A DNA stretch of 5,236 nucleotides from Chloroflexota bacterium (lineage in GTDB: Bacteria > Chloroflexota > Anaerolineae > Anaerolineales > Anaerolineaceae), in contig JAGVUS010000111.1 in the NCBI GenBank assembly GCA_019136175.1, positions 1 through 5,236 of the forward strand, read 5' to 3'. The position numbers and the translations under genes were made by a program. The notes beneath the pieces were generated by a model that was given only the letters and a program-made list of their open reading frames with translations, was not told where the DNA came from and did not search any database. Of this stretch, positions 1-5,236 are shown one piece after another (within the stretch, counting starts at the first letter, position 1; every line of letters starts with the position of its first letter).

Positions 1-1
1 C

Positions 2-802
2 TCCGACGAACTGAACCACGCCAGCATCATTGACGGCAGCCGCCTTTCAGGCGCCAGGATCATCCGCTATGCCCACAATGACCCCAACGACCTGGAGAGG
101 GTCATCAAGGAAGCAATGGGGAGCTATCGGCGGGGGTTGATCATCACCGATGGCGTTTTCAGCATGGATGGCGACATCGCTCCGCTGGATAAAATCTGCG
201 AAATCTCCAACGCCCATGATATTTTGTTGATGGTGGATGATGCCCACGGAGAAGGCGTGCTGGGCAAAGGCGGGCGCGGCATTGTAGACCACTTTGGATT
301 GCATGGAAAGGTGGACGTGGAAGTTGGAACCATCTCCAAGGCATTTGGCGTGGTTGGCGGTGTGGTTGCCGGGAGCGCGGTGATTATTGAATGGCTGCGA
401 CAACGAGGGCGTCCCTTCCTCTTCTCCTCGGCGGTCACCCCGGCAGATGTTGCCGCCACCCTGGCAGCCCTGGATATCCTGGAGGAATCCACCGAGCTGG
501 TGGACCGCCTGTGGGATAACACCCATTACTTCAAGAGCGCAATGAAACAATTGGGGTTTGACATTGGTCAGAGCGTTACGCCCATCACCCCCGTGATGCT
601 GGGGGAAGCCCCGCTGGCGCAACAGTTCAGCCGGGAATTATTTGAAGCTGGTGTGTTTGCCATGTCCCTTGGCTTCCCCACTGTGCCTCGAGGCAAGGCG
701 CGCATCCGCGTGATGATTTCAGCCTCCCACAGCCGGGCAGACCTGGACGCAGGACTGGATGCGTTTGCAACTGTCGGACGAAAGCTGAACGTCATCTCCT
801 GA
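2..802 (+). CDS. kbl: Glycine C-acetyltransferase (2-amino-3-ketobutyrate CoA ligase), 5'-truncated by window edge
   Basis: Fold-type I PLP enzyme of the alpha-oxoamine synthase family. Kbl converts 2-amino-3-ketobutyrate plus CoA to glycine and acetyl-CoA, the second step of threonine breakdown in the cytosol. The frame is open from base 2 and gives 266 residues; full-length members have about 395, so roughly 130 N-terminal residues lie to the left. Visible motifs, numbered from the edge: [12 protein letters not shown] (1-12), whose His6 matches the histidine that stacks on [16 protein letters not shown] (about 50-62); VDDAHGEG (78-85), with Asp79 facing the PLP nitrogen and His82; and GTISKAFG (109-116), where Lys113 (bases 338-340) is the Schiff-base lysine. 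The [13 protein letters not shown] stretch follows Kbl more than BioF. All catalytic residues in view are intact. No threonine dehydrogenase is visible, so a related synthase (BioF-like) is the main alternative. A hairpin terminator follows 23 bp after the stop. Confidence 0.9.
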   Translation, partial: SDELNHASIIDGSRLSGARIIRYAHNDPNDLERVIKEAMGSYRRGLIITDGVFSMDGDIAPLDKICEISNAHDILLMVDDAHGEGVLGKGGRGIVDHFGLHGKVDVEVGTISKAFGVVGGVVAGSAVIIEWLRQRGRPFLFSSAVTPADVAATLAALDILEESTELVDRLWDNTHYFKSAMKQLGFDIGQSVTPITPVMLGEAPLAQQFSRELFEAGVFAMSLGFPTVPRGKARIRVMISASHSRADLDAGLDAFATVGRKLNVIS

Positions 803-825
803 TTCGATACCATTGACAATCCAAT

Positions 826-863
826 CATCCCCGCAATTGTGTAAATTGCGGGGATGGTGTTTT
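826..863 (+). terminator. Intrinsic terminator after kbl
   Basis: A perfect 13-bp inverted repeat, CATCCCCGCAATT at 826-838 and its complement at 844-856, encloses a 5-base loop (GTGTA). It is followed by GTGTTTT, with four T at 860-863. It starts 23 bp after the kbl stop and separates kbl from the channel gene's promoter. Confidence 0.85.
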
Positions 864-885
864 CATGTACAAAGAGCGACCCAAA

Positions 886-914
886 TTTTCAGCCTGCGAA
901 TCGTCAGGTATAAT
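886..914 (+). promoter_or_regulatory. Sigma-70-type promoter for the MscS-family gene
   Basis: A perfect -10 hexamer TATAAT at 909-914 lies 17 bp downstream of a TTTTCA at 886-891, which matches 4 of 6 bases of TTGACA. Transcription would start near 921, giving a leader of about 70 bases before the ATG at 991. It sits just downstream of the kbl terminator, as expected for a new transcription unit. The rest of the 188-bp intergenic region (803-990) holds only the terminator and this leader. Confidence 0.7.
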
Positions 915-990
915 GACCATCAATCCATTGGTGGAAACCCTGGTTACCCGTTGATCGCCAGGGCGAAAAATCTAAAAACAGGAGCGGAAG

Positions 991-1809
991 ATGACAGAAA
1001 CCACCTGGCGCGTCATTGGAACAGCTGCAATTGGACTGCTTGGTTTGCTGGTTCTGCAAGTGGTCTATAAAATCGTTGAAAAACGTCTGACAGCACACAA
1101 ATCCATTAATGAACGTGCCAAGCGCATTAAGACACTCTGGCAGGTGGGACGGAATGCCGGCTACATTCTCATCCTGGTTTCCGTCATCATGATGATTCTG
1201 TCGGAACTGGGCGTGGATATCACCCCCGTGCTGGCAAGCGCCGGTGTTGCCGGGCTGGCACTCTCCCTTGGCGCTCAGACCTTAATCAAGGATCTGCTTG
1301 GTGGACTGTTTATTCTTTCGGAAAACCAATTTTATGTCGGGGATGTCATCACCATTGGCAATCTTTCCGGAACCGTGGAGGAAATCCGGCTGCGCGCCAC
1401 CTATTTGCGGGATTTGGAAGGCAGGCTCCACATGATCCCCAACGGTGACATCCGCACCGTCACCAACCAGACAACAAACTGGTCTCAGGTGCAGATAACC
1501 CTGAATGTGGATTACGATGCAGATATGGAACAGGTGCAGCAGGCGTTGATCTCAGCCTCCAGTGCATTGCAGAACCATCCCGAAGTCGGGCAGCATCTGC
1601 TGGATGCTCCACAGGTTCTCGGCTGGACCAGCTTTACCGATTGGTCCGTGCAGGTCCAGGTGCTGGCAAAAACCAAGCCAGGCAAGCAGTGGCAGGTGGG
1701 ACGGGAATTACGCAAAGCTGTACTGGAAGCGTTCCAGCAGAACGGCATCCGGGTGGCAATGCCAACCCAACGGGTGGAACTGGGGAATCCTCCAGCCGTG
1801 TTAGAGTGA
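991..1809 (+). CDS. MscS-family mechanosensitive ion channel
   Basis: A 272-residue inner-membrane channel of the MscS family, close to the 286 residues of E. coli MscS and the size of B. subtilis YkuT. Such channels open under membrane tension and release solutes during hypo-osmotic shock. Predicted segments: TM1 about 7-28, a basic loop (30-50), TM2 about 55-72, and the pore-lining TM3 about 76-108 with the small-residue-rich pattern ITPVLASAGVAGLALSLGAQ and LIKDLLGGLFIL. The beta domain follows (about 110-165), with the family signature GDVITIGNLSGTVEEI and HMIPNGDI (147-154). The cytoplasmic alpha/beta domain covers about 166-262. There is no extra N-terminal domain, so this is the minimal form. 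The ATG is preceded by GGAG at 981-984 with a 6-base spacer. It is a single-gene unit with its own promoter and terminator. The family assignment is firm; the choice between MscS and YkuT orthology is not. Confidence 0.93.
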   Translation: MTETTWRVIGTAAIGLLGLLVLQVVYKIVEKRLTAHKSINERAKRIKTLWQVGRNAGYILILVSVIMMILSELGVDITPVLASAGVAGLALSLGAQTLIKDLLGGLFILSENQFYVGDVITIGNLSGTVEEIRLRATYLRDLEGRLHMIPNGDIRTVTNQTTNWSQVQITLNVDYDADMEQVQQALISASSALQNHPEVGQHLLDAPQVLGWTSFTDWSVQVQVLAKTKPGKQWQVGRELRKAVLEAFQQNGIRVAMPTQRVELGNPPAVLE

Positions 1810-1828
1810 TTGCTGTACCGGGAATCAA

Positions 1829-1855
1829 AAATCCCCCGCCAAACACGGGGGATTT
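1829..1855. terminator. Bidirectional intrinsic terminator between convergent genes
   Basis: A perfect 10-bp stem, AAATCCCCCG at 1829-1838 and CGGGGGATTT at 1846-1855, has a 7-base loop. Read on the plus strand, it ends the channel gene and is followed by TTTCATTT. Read on the minus strand, the stem runs into TTTTTGATT, a better T tract, and ends the small cysteine-rich gene whose stop is at 1876-1878. It starts 20 bases after the channel stop codon. Confidence 0.82.
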
Positions 1856-1875
1856 CATTTGACCGGAGGAATACC

Positions 1876-2106
1876 CTACTCCAATTCCTGGAACGGGTCG
1901 TAGGCAGGATTGGTGCCCGCCCAGATGCACGCAGCTTCACCCATCCGCATACAGATGCCACCATGGGAGCAGCGGTGACTGCCAACATGCGGCGGCTGGT
2001 CCGGCAGGTGATCTGCGGGATAAATCACCTCCGCTTCCAATGCTACATTACACCCGGCATGTTTGCAATACCGGACTTTGATTTCCTTCCAGGTTCGTTC
2101 AGCCAT
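1876..2106 (-). CDS. Small cysteine-rich protein of unknown function, putative metal-binding
   Basis: A 76-residue soluble protein with no signal peptide or membrane segment. I cannot assign it to a named family. It has five cysteines (14, 19, 46, 52, 60) in a C-x4-C, C-x5-C, C pattern, with histidines nearby (16, 33, 40, 44, 48). This suggests a small zinc-ribbon-like or other metal site, which is inference only. The core YPADHLPDQPP (29-39) and the end WAGTNPAYDPF (62-72) look like conserved signature stretches, because they are rich in Pro, Asp, Trp and Tyr and free of low complexity. The start is well supported: AGGAGG (plus-strand complement at 2112-2117) stands 5 bases before the ATG, and an extended -10 promoter lies just upstream. 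It is convergent with the channel gene and shares its terminator. It follows the lipoprotein gene by 70 bp on the same strand, but its own promoter argues for independent expression. Confidence 0.82.
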   Translation of the reverse strand: MAERTWKEIKVRYCKHAGCNVALEAEVIYPADHLPDQPPHVGSHRCSHGGICMRMGEAACIWAGTNPAYDPFQELE

Positions 2107-2136
2107 TTTTACCTCCTCAACCAGTAAAGTACTTGC

Positions 2137-2166
2137 ATTATACCAAATTCGATTTTTTCAATCCAA
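2137..2166 (-). promoter_or_regulatory. Extended -10 promoter for the small cysteine-rich gene
   Basis: On the minus strand, TGGTATAAT (plus positions 2137-2145) is a perfect -10 hexamer with the TGn extension. A weak -35, TTGGAT (2161-2166, 3 of 6 matches), lies 18 bp upstream. Transcription would start near 2130, about 24 bases before the ATG, and the strong AGGAGG falls inside this short leader. It fills the 70-bp gap after the lipoprotein gene, where no terminator hairpin is seen. Confidence 0.68.
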
Positions 2167-2176
2167 TTGCAGGATA

Positions 2177-3463
2177 TTATTTTTTCTCCAACCGCAGGAC
2201 TTCCCCGGTATTGTGCAGGAGGAGGTACACTTCTCCGCCTGCATCCTGCCCAAACGAGCTGATGTTTCCGCCCACCCAATCAAACAGCAGGCGGGACTGC
2301 CAGCTTCCATCCGGGTTGCGCAGTAATCCCCATACTCTCCCGTTACAGTAATCTCCCGCCAGGTAAATGCCCCGCCACTCCGGCATGGACCCGCGGTAGA
2401 CATACCCGCCGGTAATGGAACATCCCTGATCATGACCGTATTCCCAGACAGGATCCGTGAATTGCACAGCGGCAGGTGGTGTGCCTTCAAAGGGATGGGA
2501 AGCCTCGCGGTAATCCCAGCCAAAATTCACCCCTCCGCCAATACTCCAATGGAGATAATTGACCTCCTCGTACTTGTTCTGCCCCACATCAGCCACGTAC
2601 AGGTCGCCCGAAGCACCGTCAAAGGAAAACCGCCAGGGGTTCCGTAAACCATACGCCCAGATCTCACCATATGCGCTGCCAGCAAAGGGATTGTCAGCCG
2701 GGATTGCATACGTTACCTGGCTGCTCACGTCAATTCGCAGCAGTTTTCCCAGCCAGGTTTCCAGGGATTGTCCATTTCCCCTGGGATCACCCCCGGACCC
2801 GCCGTCTCCAAGACCAATGTACAGGTAGCCATCCCTGCCAAATGCCAGTCCACCACCATTATGATTTGCATACGGCTGGGGTACCGTCATCAGGCGCACT
2901 TCGCTTGATGGATCAGCGGAAGTGGCTTGCGGGGCAGCCAGGAAGCGGGATATGGCAGTGGTTCCCTCCCTGTCAGTGTAATTCACATAAAACCGCCCAT
3001 TTTCCAGGAAGCCGGGGTCCAGTGCCAATCCCAGCAGACCCTGTTCGCTGCCGCCGCTCCCCACCCGATCGCGCAGGTCCAGGAAGGGTACCGCCTGGAT
3101 CAATCCATCTTTGAGAAGTTGAATGATGCCCCCCTGCTCCACCAGAAAAATGCGCCCATCCCCGGCATCCGCCAGGTCCACCGGCTTGGTCAATCCATTT
3201 GCAACAACAGTCCAGGTGTAACCTGATGGGTCAGGAAAGGTGGAAACATTCGCAAAGGTCGGTTCCGTTGGAATCCATGTTGGCGTGGCAATATCCACAA
3301 CCGGCGTGGCTGACAGCTGGGGAATATTGGTCATTGAGCCATTCGGAGTGGGGGAAAGCACAACCTGCCCCTGGGGCGGTGTATTCAGTGTCACCTCGGG
3401 GGTGCGGGTGCAGGCTGCCAGTAATCCTGCCAGAATCAACAATCCAAGCCAGGGTTGGCGCAT
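2177..3463 (-). CDS. PQQ-dependent sugar dehydrogenase-like lipoprotein (glucose/sorbosone dehydrogenase family)
   Basis: A 428-residue exported lipoprotein. Residues 1-17 form a signal peptide (MRQ, then a hydrophobic core) with lipobox LAAC ending at Cys18. Residues 19 to about 80 are a Pro/Thr/Ser-rich linker, and about 82-426 form a six-bladed beta-propeller of the GSDH family (soluble glucose dehydrogenase, E. coli YliI/Asd, HHIP-like). Recognisable motifs: FLVEQGG (106-112), GLLGLALDPGF (142-152), HNGGGLAFGRDG (201-212) with His201 in the position of the catalytic base, IGLGDGGSGGDP (216-227), LGKLLRID (238-245), YGLRNPWRFSFD (271-282) with the Arg-Asn pair (274-275), and NFGWDYRE (313-320). 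Cys348 and Cys373 could form a disulfide. The expected reaction is oxidation of a sugar or aldose outside the membrane, but substrate and PQQ use are not shown by sequence, and no PQQ synthesis genes are in view. AAGGAGG (3468-3474) precedes the ATG by 4 bases. It lies 39 bp after the DUF1232 gene, probably in its operon. Confidence 0.9.
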   Translation of the reverse strand: MRQPWLGLLILAGLLAACTRTPEVTLNTPPQGQVVLSPTPNGSMTNIPQLSATPVVDIATPTWIPTEPTFANVSTFPDPSGYTWTVVANGLTKPVDLADAGDGRIFLVEQGGIIQLLKDGLIQAVPFLDLRDRVGSGGSEQGLLGLALDPGFLENGRFYVNYTDREGTTAISRFLAAPQATSADPSSEVRLMTVPQPYANHNGGGLAFGRDGYLYIGLGDGGSGGDPRGNGQSLETWLGKLLRIDVSSQVTYAIPADNPFAGSAYGEIWAYGLRNPWRFSFDGASGDLYVADVGQNKYEEVNYLHWSIGGGVNFGWDYREASHPFEGTPPAAVQFTDPVWEYGHDQGCSITGGYVYRGSMPEWRGIYLAGDYCNGRVWGLLRNPDGSWQSRLLFDWVGGNISSFGQDAGGEVYLLLHNTGEVLRLEKK

Positions 3464-3502
3464 ACAACCTCCTTATTGTCCAGAAACCAATAAAAAGCCC
3501 GA

Positions 3503-3871
3503 TCAGGATGAGGGATCGCGCGGGTAAAATTCTCCTTCAATGACCAGTTCATCATCATCCGGCTTGTCAGCAGAAATGGGCGGTAAATTGCGCAGCCGCC
3601 GGACATGCTCTGCCACCACCTCGTCCGGGCATAGTTCCACAAATAAATACGCCACCAGCCAGAGAATGGCGGCATCATCCAACGGACCAATTGCCAGGTC
3701 GGGAATTAAAAAGTACGCAATGGCACCCACCGGGAGAACCTTTGCCAGGAAGTTAACCCGCCTGTCACCCATCAGGCGCAGGACAAGCTTGGCACGTAAA
3801 GCAAGTTCTTGAAAAAATCCGCTATTCGGCAGCCCCGGTGGCAGCGATGGAGTGGTTGGGTTCATTGGCAT
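3503..3871 (-). CDS. DUF1232 (YkvA-like) family protein
   Basis: A 122-residue protein with the DUF1232 core at about 44-89: a hydrophobic helix (KVLPVGAIAYFLIPDL, 44-59), the PLDD motif (63-66), a second hydrophobic helix (67-80) and the CPDEVVAEH end (81-89). The family is small, widespread and membrane-associated, and its function is not known. The N-terminus (1-17) is Pro/Ser/Thr-rich. The C-terminal tail is acidic (PDDDELVIEGE, 104-114) and probably unstructured. Two ATGs are possible, at 3871 and 3865. GAGGTGA (3875-3881) puts the GAGG core 6 bases from the first and 12 from the second, so I chose the first. The gene begins 19 bp after the stop of the upstream glycosyltransferase and ends 39 bp before the lipoprotein, so co-transcription is likely. 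Confidence 0.83.
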   Translation of the reverse strand: MPMNPTTPSLPPGLPNSGFFQELALRAKLVLRLMGDRRVNFLAKVLPVGAIAYFLIPDLAIGPLDDAAILWLVAYLFVELCPDEVVAEHVRRLRNLPPISADKPDDDELVIEGEFYPRDPSS

Positions 3872-3889
3872 GGGTCACCTCTTTCCTGT

Positions 3890-3895
3890 ATTATA
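3890..3895 (-). promoter_or_regulatory. Possible internal -10 element overlapping the GT2 stop codon
   Basis: A perfect TATAAT on the minus strand contains the TAA stop of the glycosyltransferase (3891-3893) and is preceded by GGG. A start near 3883 would leave a leader of only about 12 bases before the DUF1232 ATG. I find no fair -35 at 16 to 18 bp upstream, so this may be a chance match or a weak internal promoter. Confidence 0.35.
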
Positions 3896-4685
3896 CCCGA
3901 CCCTGTGTACGCATCATGCGGCGGCGTCTCCAGTTCAACAGGGGTGCCGCCAGCCTGCGCACATGATATTTCAACACAATTGGCGCCAGCCGCGAGCCGC
4001 CATTGCGGTAATGCACCCGCAGCATCTCCGGCCAGCAGCGATCATCCGCGGCAATGGTCTTGGCATCTGAATGCAGGCGAAAGTTTGCCCAAACCTGCCC
4101 GGGTAAATAAATGAGCGGCGCCAGCTTTGCCAGCCGCACCCACAGGTCATAATCCATGGCAAAGAAGAAGGTTGGATCCAATGGACCCACCCGTTGCCAG
4201 AGACTGGCATGAAAAAAGGTTGCTTGCTGGGGAACATGCACATAGCCGCGGCGCAACCTGCGGTAATCCGTTTGAGCAGCGGGAAAGCGACCAATTTTCT
4301 GATTGTTCTCATCAATAAAATCACAGTCCGCATACACAGCAGCAGCCTGCGGATGCGCCAACAAGGCTGCCACAGCCGCAGAGACCGCACCGGGTTCATA
4401 GGTGTCATCGGAATTAAGCCAGGCAAGTATTTCGCCGCGGGCGCGGGCAAAGCCCTTGTTAATCGCATCCGTCTGCCCGCGATCCTTTTCGGAAATCCAG
4501 CCTGCCAGCCGGTCGGCATATTTTTGAATGATTCCCACGGAACCATCCGTGGAACCGCCATCCATGATGTAATATTCCAGGTTGGGGTAATCCTGGTTGA
4601 GAACGGATTGGATGGTTTGCTCCAAAAAGCGAGCCTGGTTGAAGGAAGGGGTCACAATGGTGACCAGCGGGGTATTGGTATTCAT
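3891..4685 (-). CDS. Glycosyltransferase family 2 protein
   Basis: A 264-residue GT-A fold glycosyltransferase that transfers a sugar from a nucleotide-sugar donor, probably in surface polysaccharide or glycan assembly. Motifs, numbered from the chosen start: VTIVTPSFNQARFLEQTI (8-25), the donor-site DGGSTDGS (42-49), SEKDRGQTDAINKG (65-78), the metal-binding LNSDD (90-94), and the acceptor-side MDYDLWVRL (177-185) carrying the putative catalytic acid. There are no membrane helices. The C-terminus is strongly basic (NWRRRRMMRTQGR) and may touch membrane phospholipid. An ATG six codons upstream (4703) would also fit the frame. I chose 4685 because GAGG at 4693-4696 lies 7 bases before it and because the upstream gene's TGA overlaps it as TGATG, the usual sign of translational coupling. 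The upstream gene is a paralog. The acceptor and donor sugars cannot be read from the sequence. Confidence 0.93.
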   Translation of the reverse strand: MNTNTPLVTIVTPSFNQARFLEQTIQSVLNQDYPNLEYYIMDGGSTDGSVGIIQKYADRLAGWISEKDRGQTDAINKGFARARGEILAWLNSDDTYEPGAVSAAVAALLAHPQAAAVYADCDFIDENNQKIGRFPAAQTDYRRLRRGYVHVPQQATFFHASLWQRVGPLDPTFFFAMDYDLWVRLAKLAPLIYLPGQVWANFRLHSDAKTIAADDRCWPEMLRVHYRNGGSRLAPIVLKYHVRRLAAPLLNWRRRRMMRTQGRV

Positions 4686-5236
4686 CACACCACCTCGCTC
4701 CATGAAAGCCCCTGGTCGGTGACAGTCAGTCTTTTGTTGCGGTGCTGGGTCAGGCGGCGTCCCCTGCGATAAGCGAGAAAGAGCCGGGATAACCCCATGC
4801 TGCCGCCCAGCGCCTGGACAACCTTGTACCAGACCCTGGCAACCGATTTGGGATGCAGTTTCATCGCCTGGCGGAAGTGCCCCAATGCCCTCACCGGTTC
4901 ACCGGCATCAATCAGGCGGCGCCCGGCAAAGATATGCAGCCCGGCATGGATGCGCGCCCGATTCTGCTGAATGACGCTGGCAAAAGCAGGATCCGTTTCT
5001 AAATTTTTCACAAGGTTGAAGGCTTCATCCACAAACCTGGCAGCCATGGCAATCGTTTTGGCAGATTCATGCGTCCGTTCAACCGCCCAGACAGCCGGGG
5101 CGTGCAGGATGGGATAATGCGCCGCCATGCGCAGCCACAATTCGTGATCAAGGATCAGGTTGAGTTCCGGGCGCAGGTACCCAATCTGCACAAGGGCTGT
5201 CCGCCGCATAAAGACTGCTGGCTGCAAAAGCACCTG
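4685..5236 (-). CDS. Glycosyltransferase-2-like protein with TPR-like C-terminal tail, 5'-truncated by window edge
   Basis: The frame stays open to the right edge and gives 183 C-terminal residues; the true start lies outside. The GTG near 5233 is internal, because the sequence around it already matches mid-domain GT2 sequence. Residues 1 to about 60, numbered from the edge, resemble the second half of the neighbouring GT2. LQPAVFMRR corresponds to its PQQATFFHAS region, DHELWLRMA to its MDYDLWVRL, and THESAKTIAMAARF to its LHSDAKTIAADDR. The DGGS-type and DD donor motifs would lie outside the window. From about 75 the protein departs from the neighbour: a helical stretch with a TPR-like repeat (AGRRLIDAGEPVRALGHFRQ, about 95-114), then a basic region with YRRGRRLTQHRNKR. 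The tail could bind a partner protein, which is inference. The stop overlaps the next gene's start as TGATG, so the two are translated together. Confidence 0.8.
   Translation of the reverse strand, partial: QVLLQPAVFMRRTALVQIGYLRPELNLILDHELWLRMAAHYPILHAPAVWAVERTHESAKTIAMAARFVDEAFNLVKNLETDPAFASVIQQNRARIHAGLHIFAGRRLIDAGEPVRALGHFRQAMKLHPKSVARVWYKVVQALGGSMGLSRLFLAYRRGRRLTQHRNKRLTVTDQGLSWSEVV
4693..4696 (-). promoter_or_regulatory. Ribosome binding site that decides the GT2 start
   Basis: GAGG on the minus strand, inside the last codons of the upstream gene, lies 7 bases before the ATG at 4685. The upstream in-frame ATG at 4703 has no comparable site. Together with the TGATG overlap, this favours the shorter protein. 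Confidence 0.65.

Noticed and set aside
47..622. Long open frame (191 codons) on the minus strand opposite kbl
   Set aside because: It lies fully antisense to a gene with all family motifs, shows no recognisable domain, and is the usual shadow frame of GC-rich coding sequence.
1512..1988. Minus-strand open frame (158 codons) spanning the channel gene's 3' end and the small cysteine-rich gene
   Set aside because: It crosses the bidirectional terminator and overlaps two better-supported genes. Its composition is that of a shadow frame.
3492..3521. Possible terminator after DUF1232: a short CGATC/GATCG stem followed by GGCTTTTTATT on the minus strand
   Set aside because: The stem is only about 5 bp with a 9-base loop and lies partly in coding sequence. 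It is too weak to call, though partial termination is possible.
4686..4703. Upstream ATG at 4703 as the start of the GT2 gene
   Set aside because: It adds six residues with no family match, has no good ribosome binding site, and the TGATG coupling favours the ATG at 4685.
4194..4772. Long open frame (192 codons) on the plus strand opposite the GT2 pair
   Set aside because: It is antisense to two motif-bearing glycosyltransferase genes, crosses their junction, and has no ribosome binding site or known motif that I can see.

Overview
The window reads as an ordinary chromosomal stretch of a moderately GC-rich bacterium. The best guess is a Chloroflexota member of the Anaerolineae type. This rests on the style of the proteins (a kbl like those of thermophilic anaerobes, a sugar-dehydrogenase-like lipoprotein with a Pro/Thr-rich linker, a DUF1232 protein, GT2 tandem paralogs) and is inference, not proof. 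No tRNA, rRNA, CRISPR array, insertion sequence or phage gene is visible.

Layout. Plus strand: (1) the C-terminal two thirds of a PLP-dependent alpha-oxoamine synthase, best matched to 2-amino-3-ketobutyrate CoA ligase (kbl), cut by the left edge and ended by a clear intrinsic terminator; (2) after a 188-bp intergenic region with a good sigma-70-type promoter, a complete MscS-family mechanosensitive channel. Its terminator hairpin (1829-1855) also serves the convergent minus-strand genes.

Minus strand, read from right to left: (3) a glycosyltransferase-2-like protein with a TPR-like tail, cut by the right edge; (4) a second GT2, joined to it by a TGATG stop/start overlap; (5) a DUF1232 protein 19 bp further on; (6) a lipoprotein of the glucose/sorbosone dehydrogenase (PQQ sugar dehydrogenase-like) family 39 bp further on; (7) a small five-cysteine protein of unknown function with its own extended -10 promoter. 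Genes 3 to 6 are tightly spaced and probably co-transcribed. Gene 7 may also receive read-through but has its own start.

Working together: the two GT2 proteins probably act in one surface-polysaccharide or glycan assembly job that continues to the right of the window. The lipoprotein, DUF1232 protein, channel and kbl have no obvious shared pathway. The most noteworthy points are the small cysteine-rich protein, a repeated GGTATAAT -10 pattern in front of three genes, and the tandem GT2 pair. I see no strong candidate for a novel multi-gene system here.
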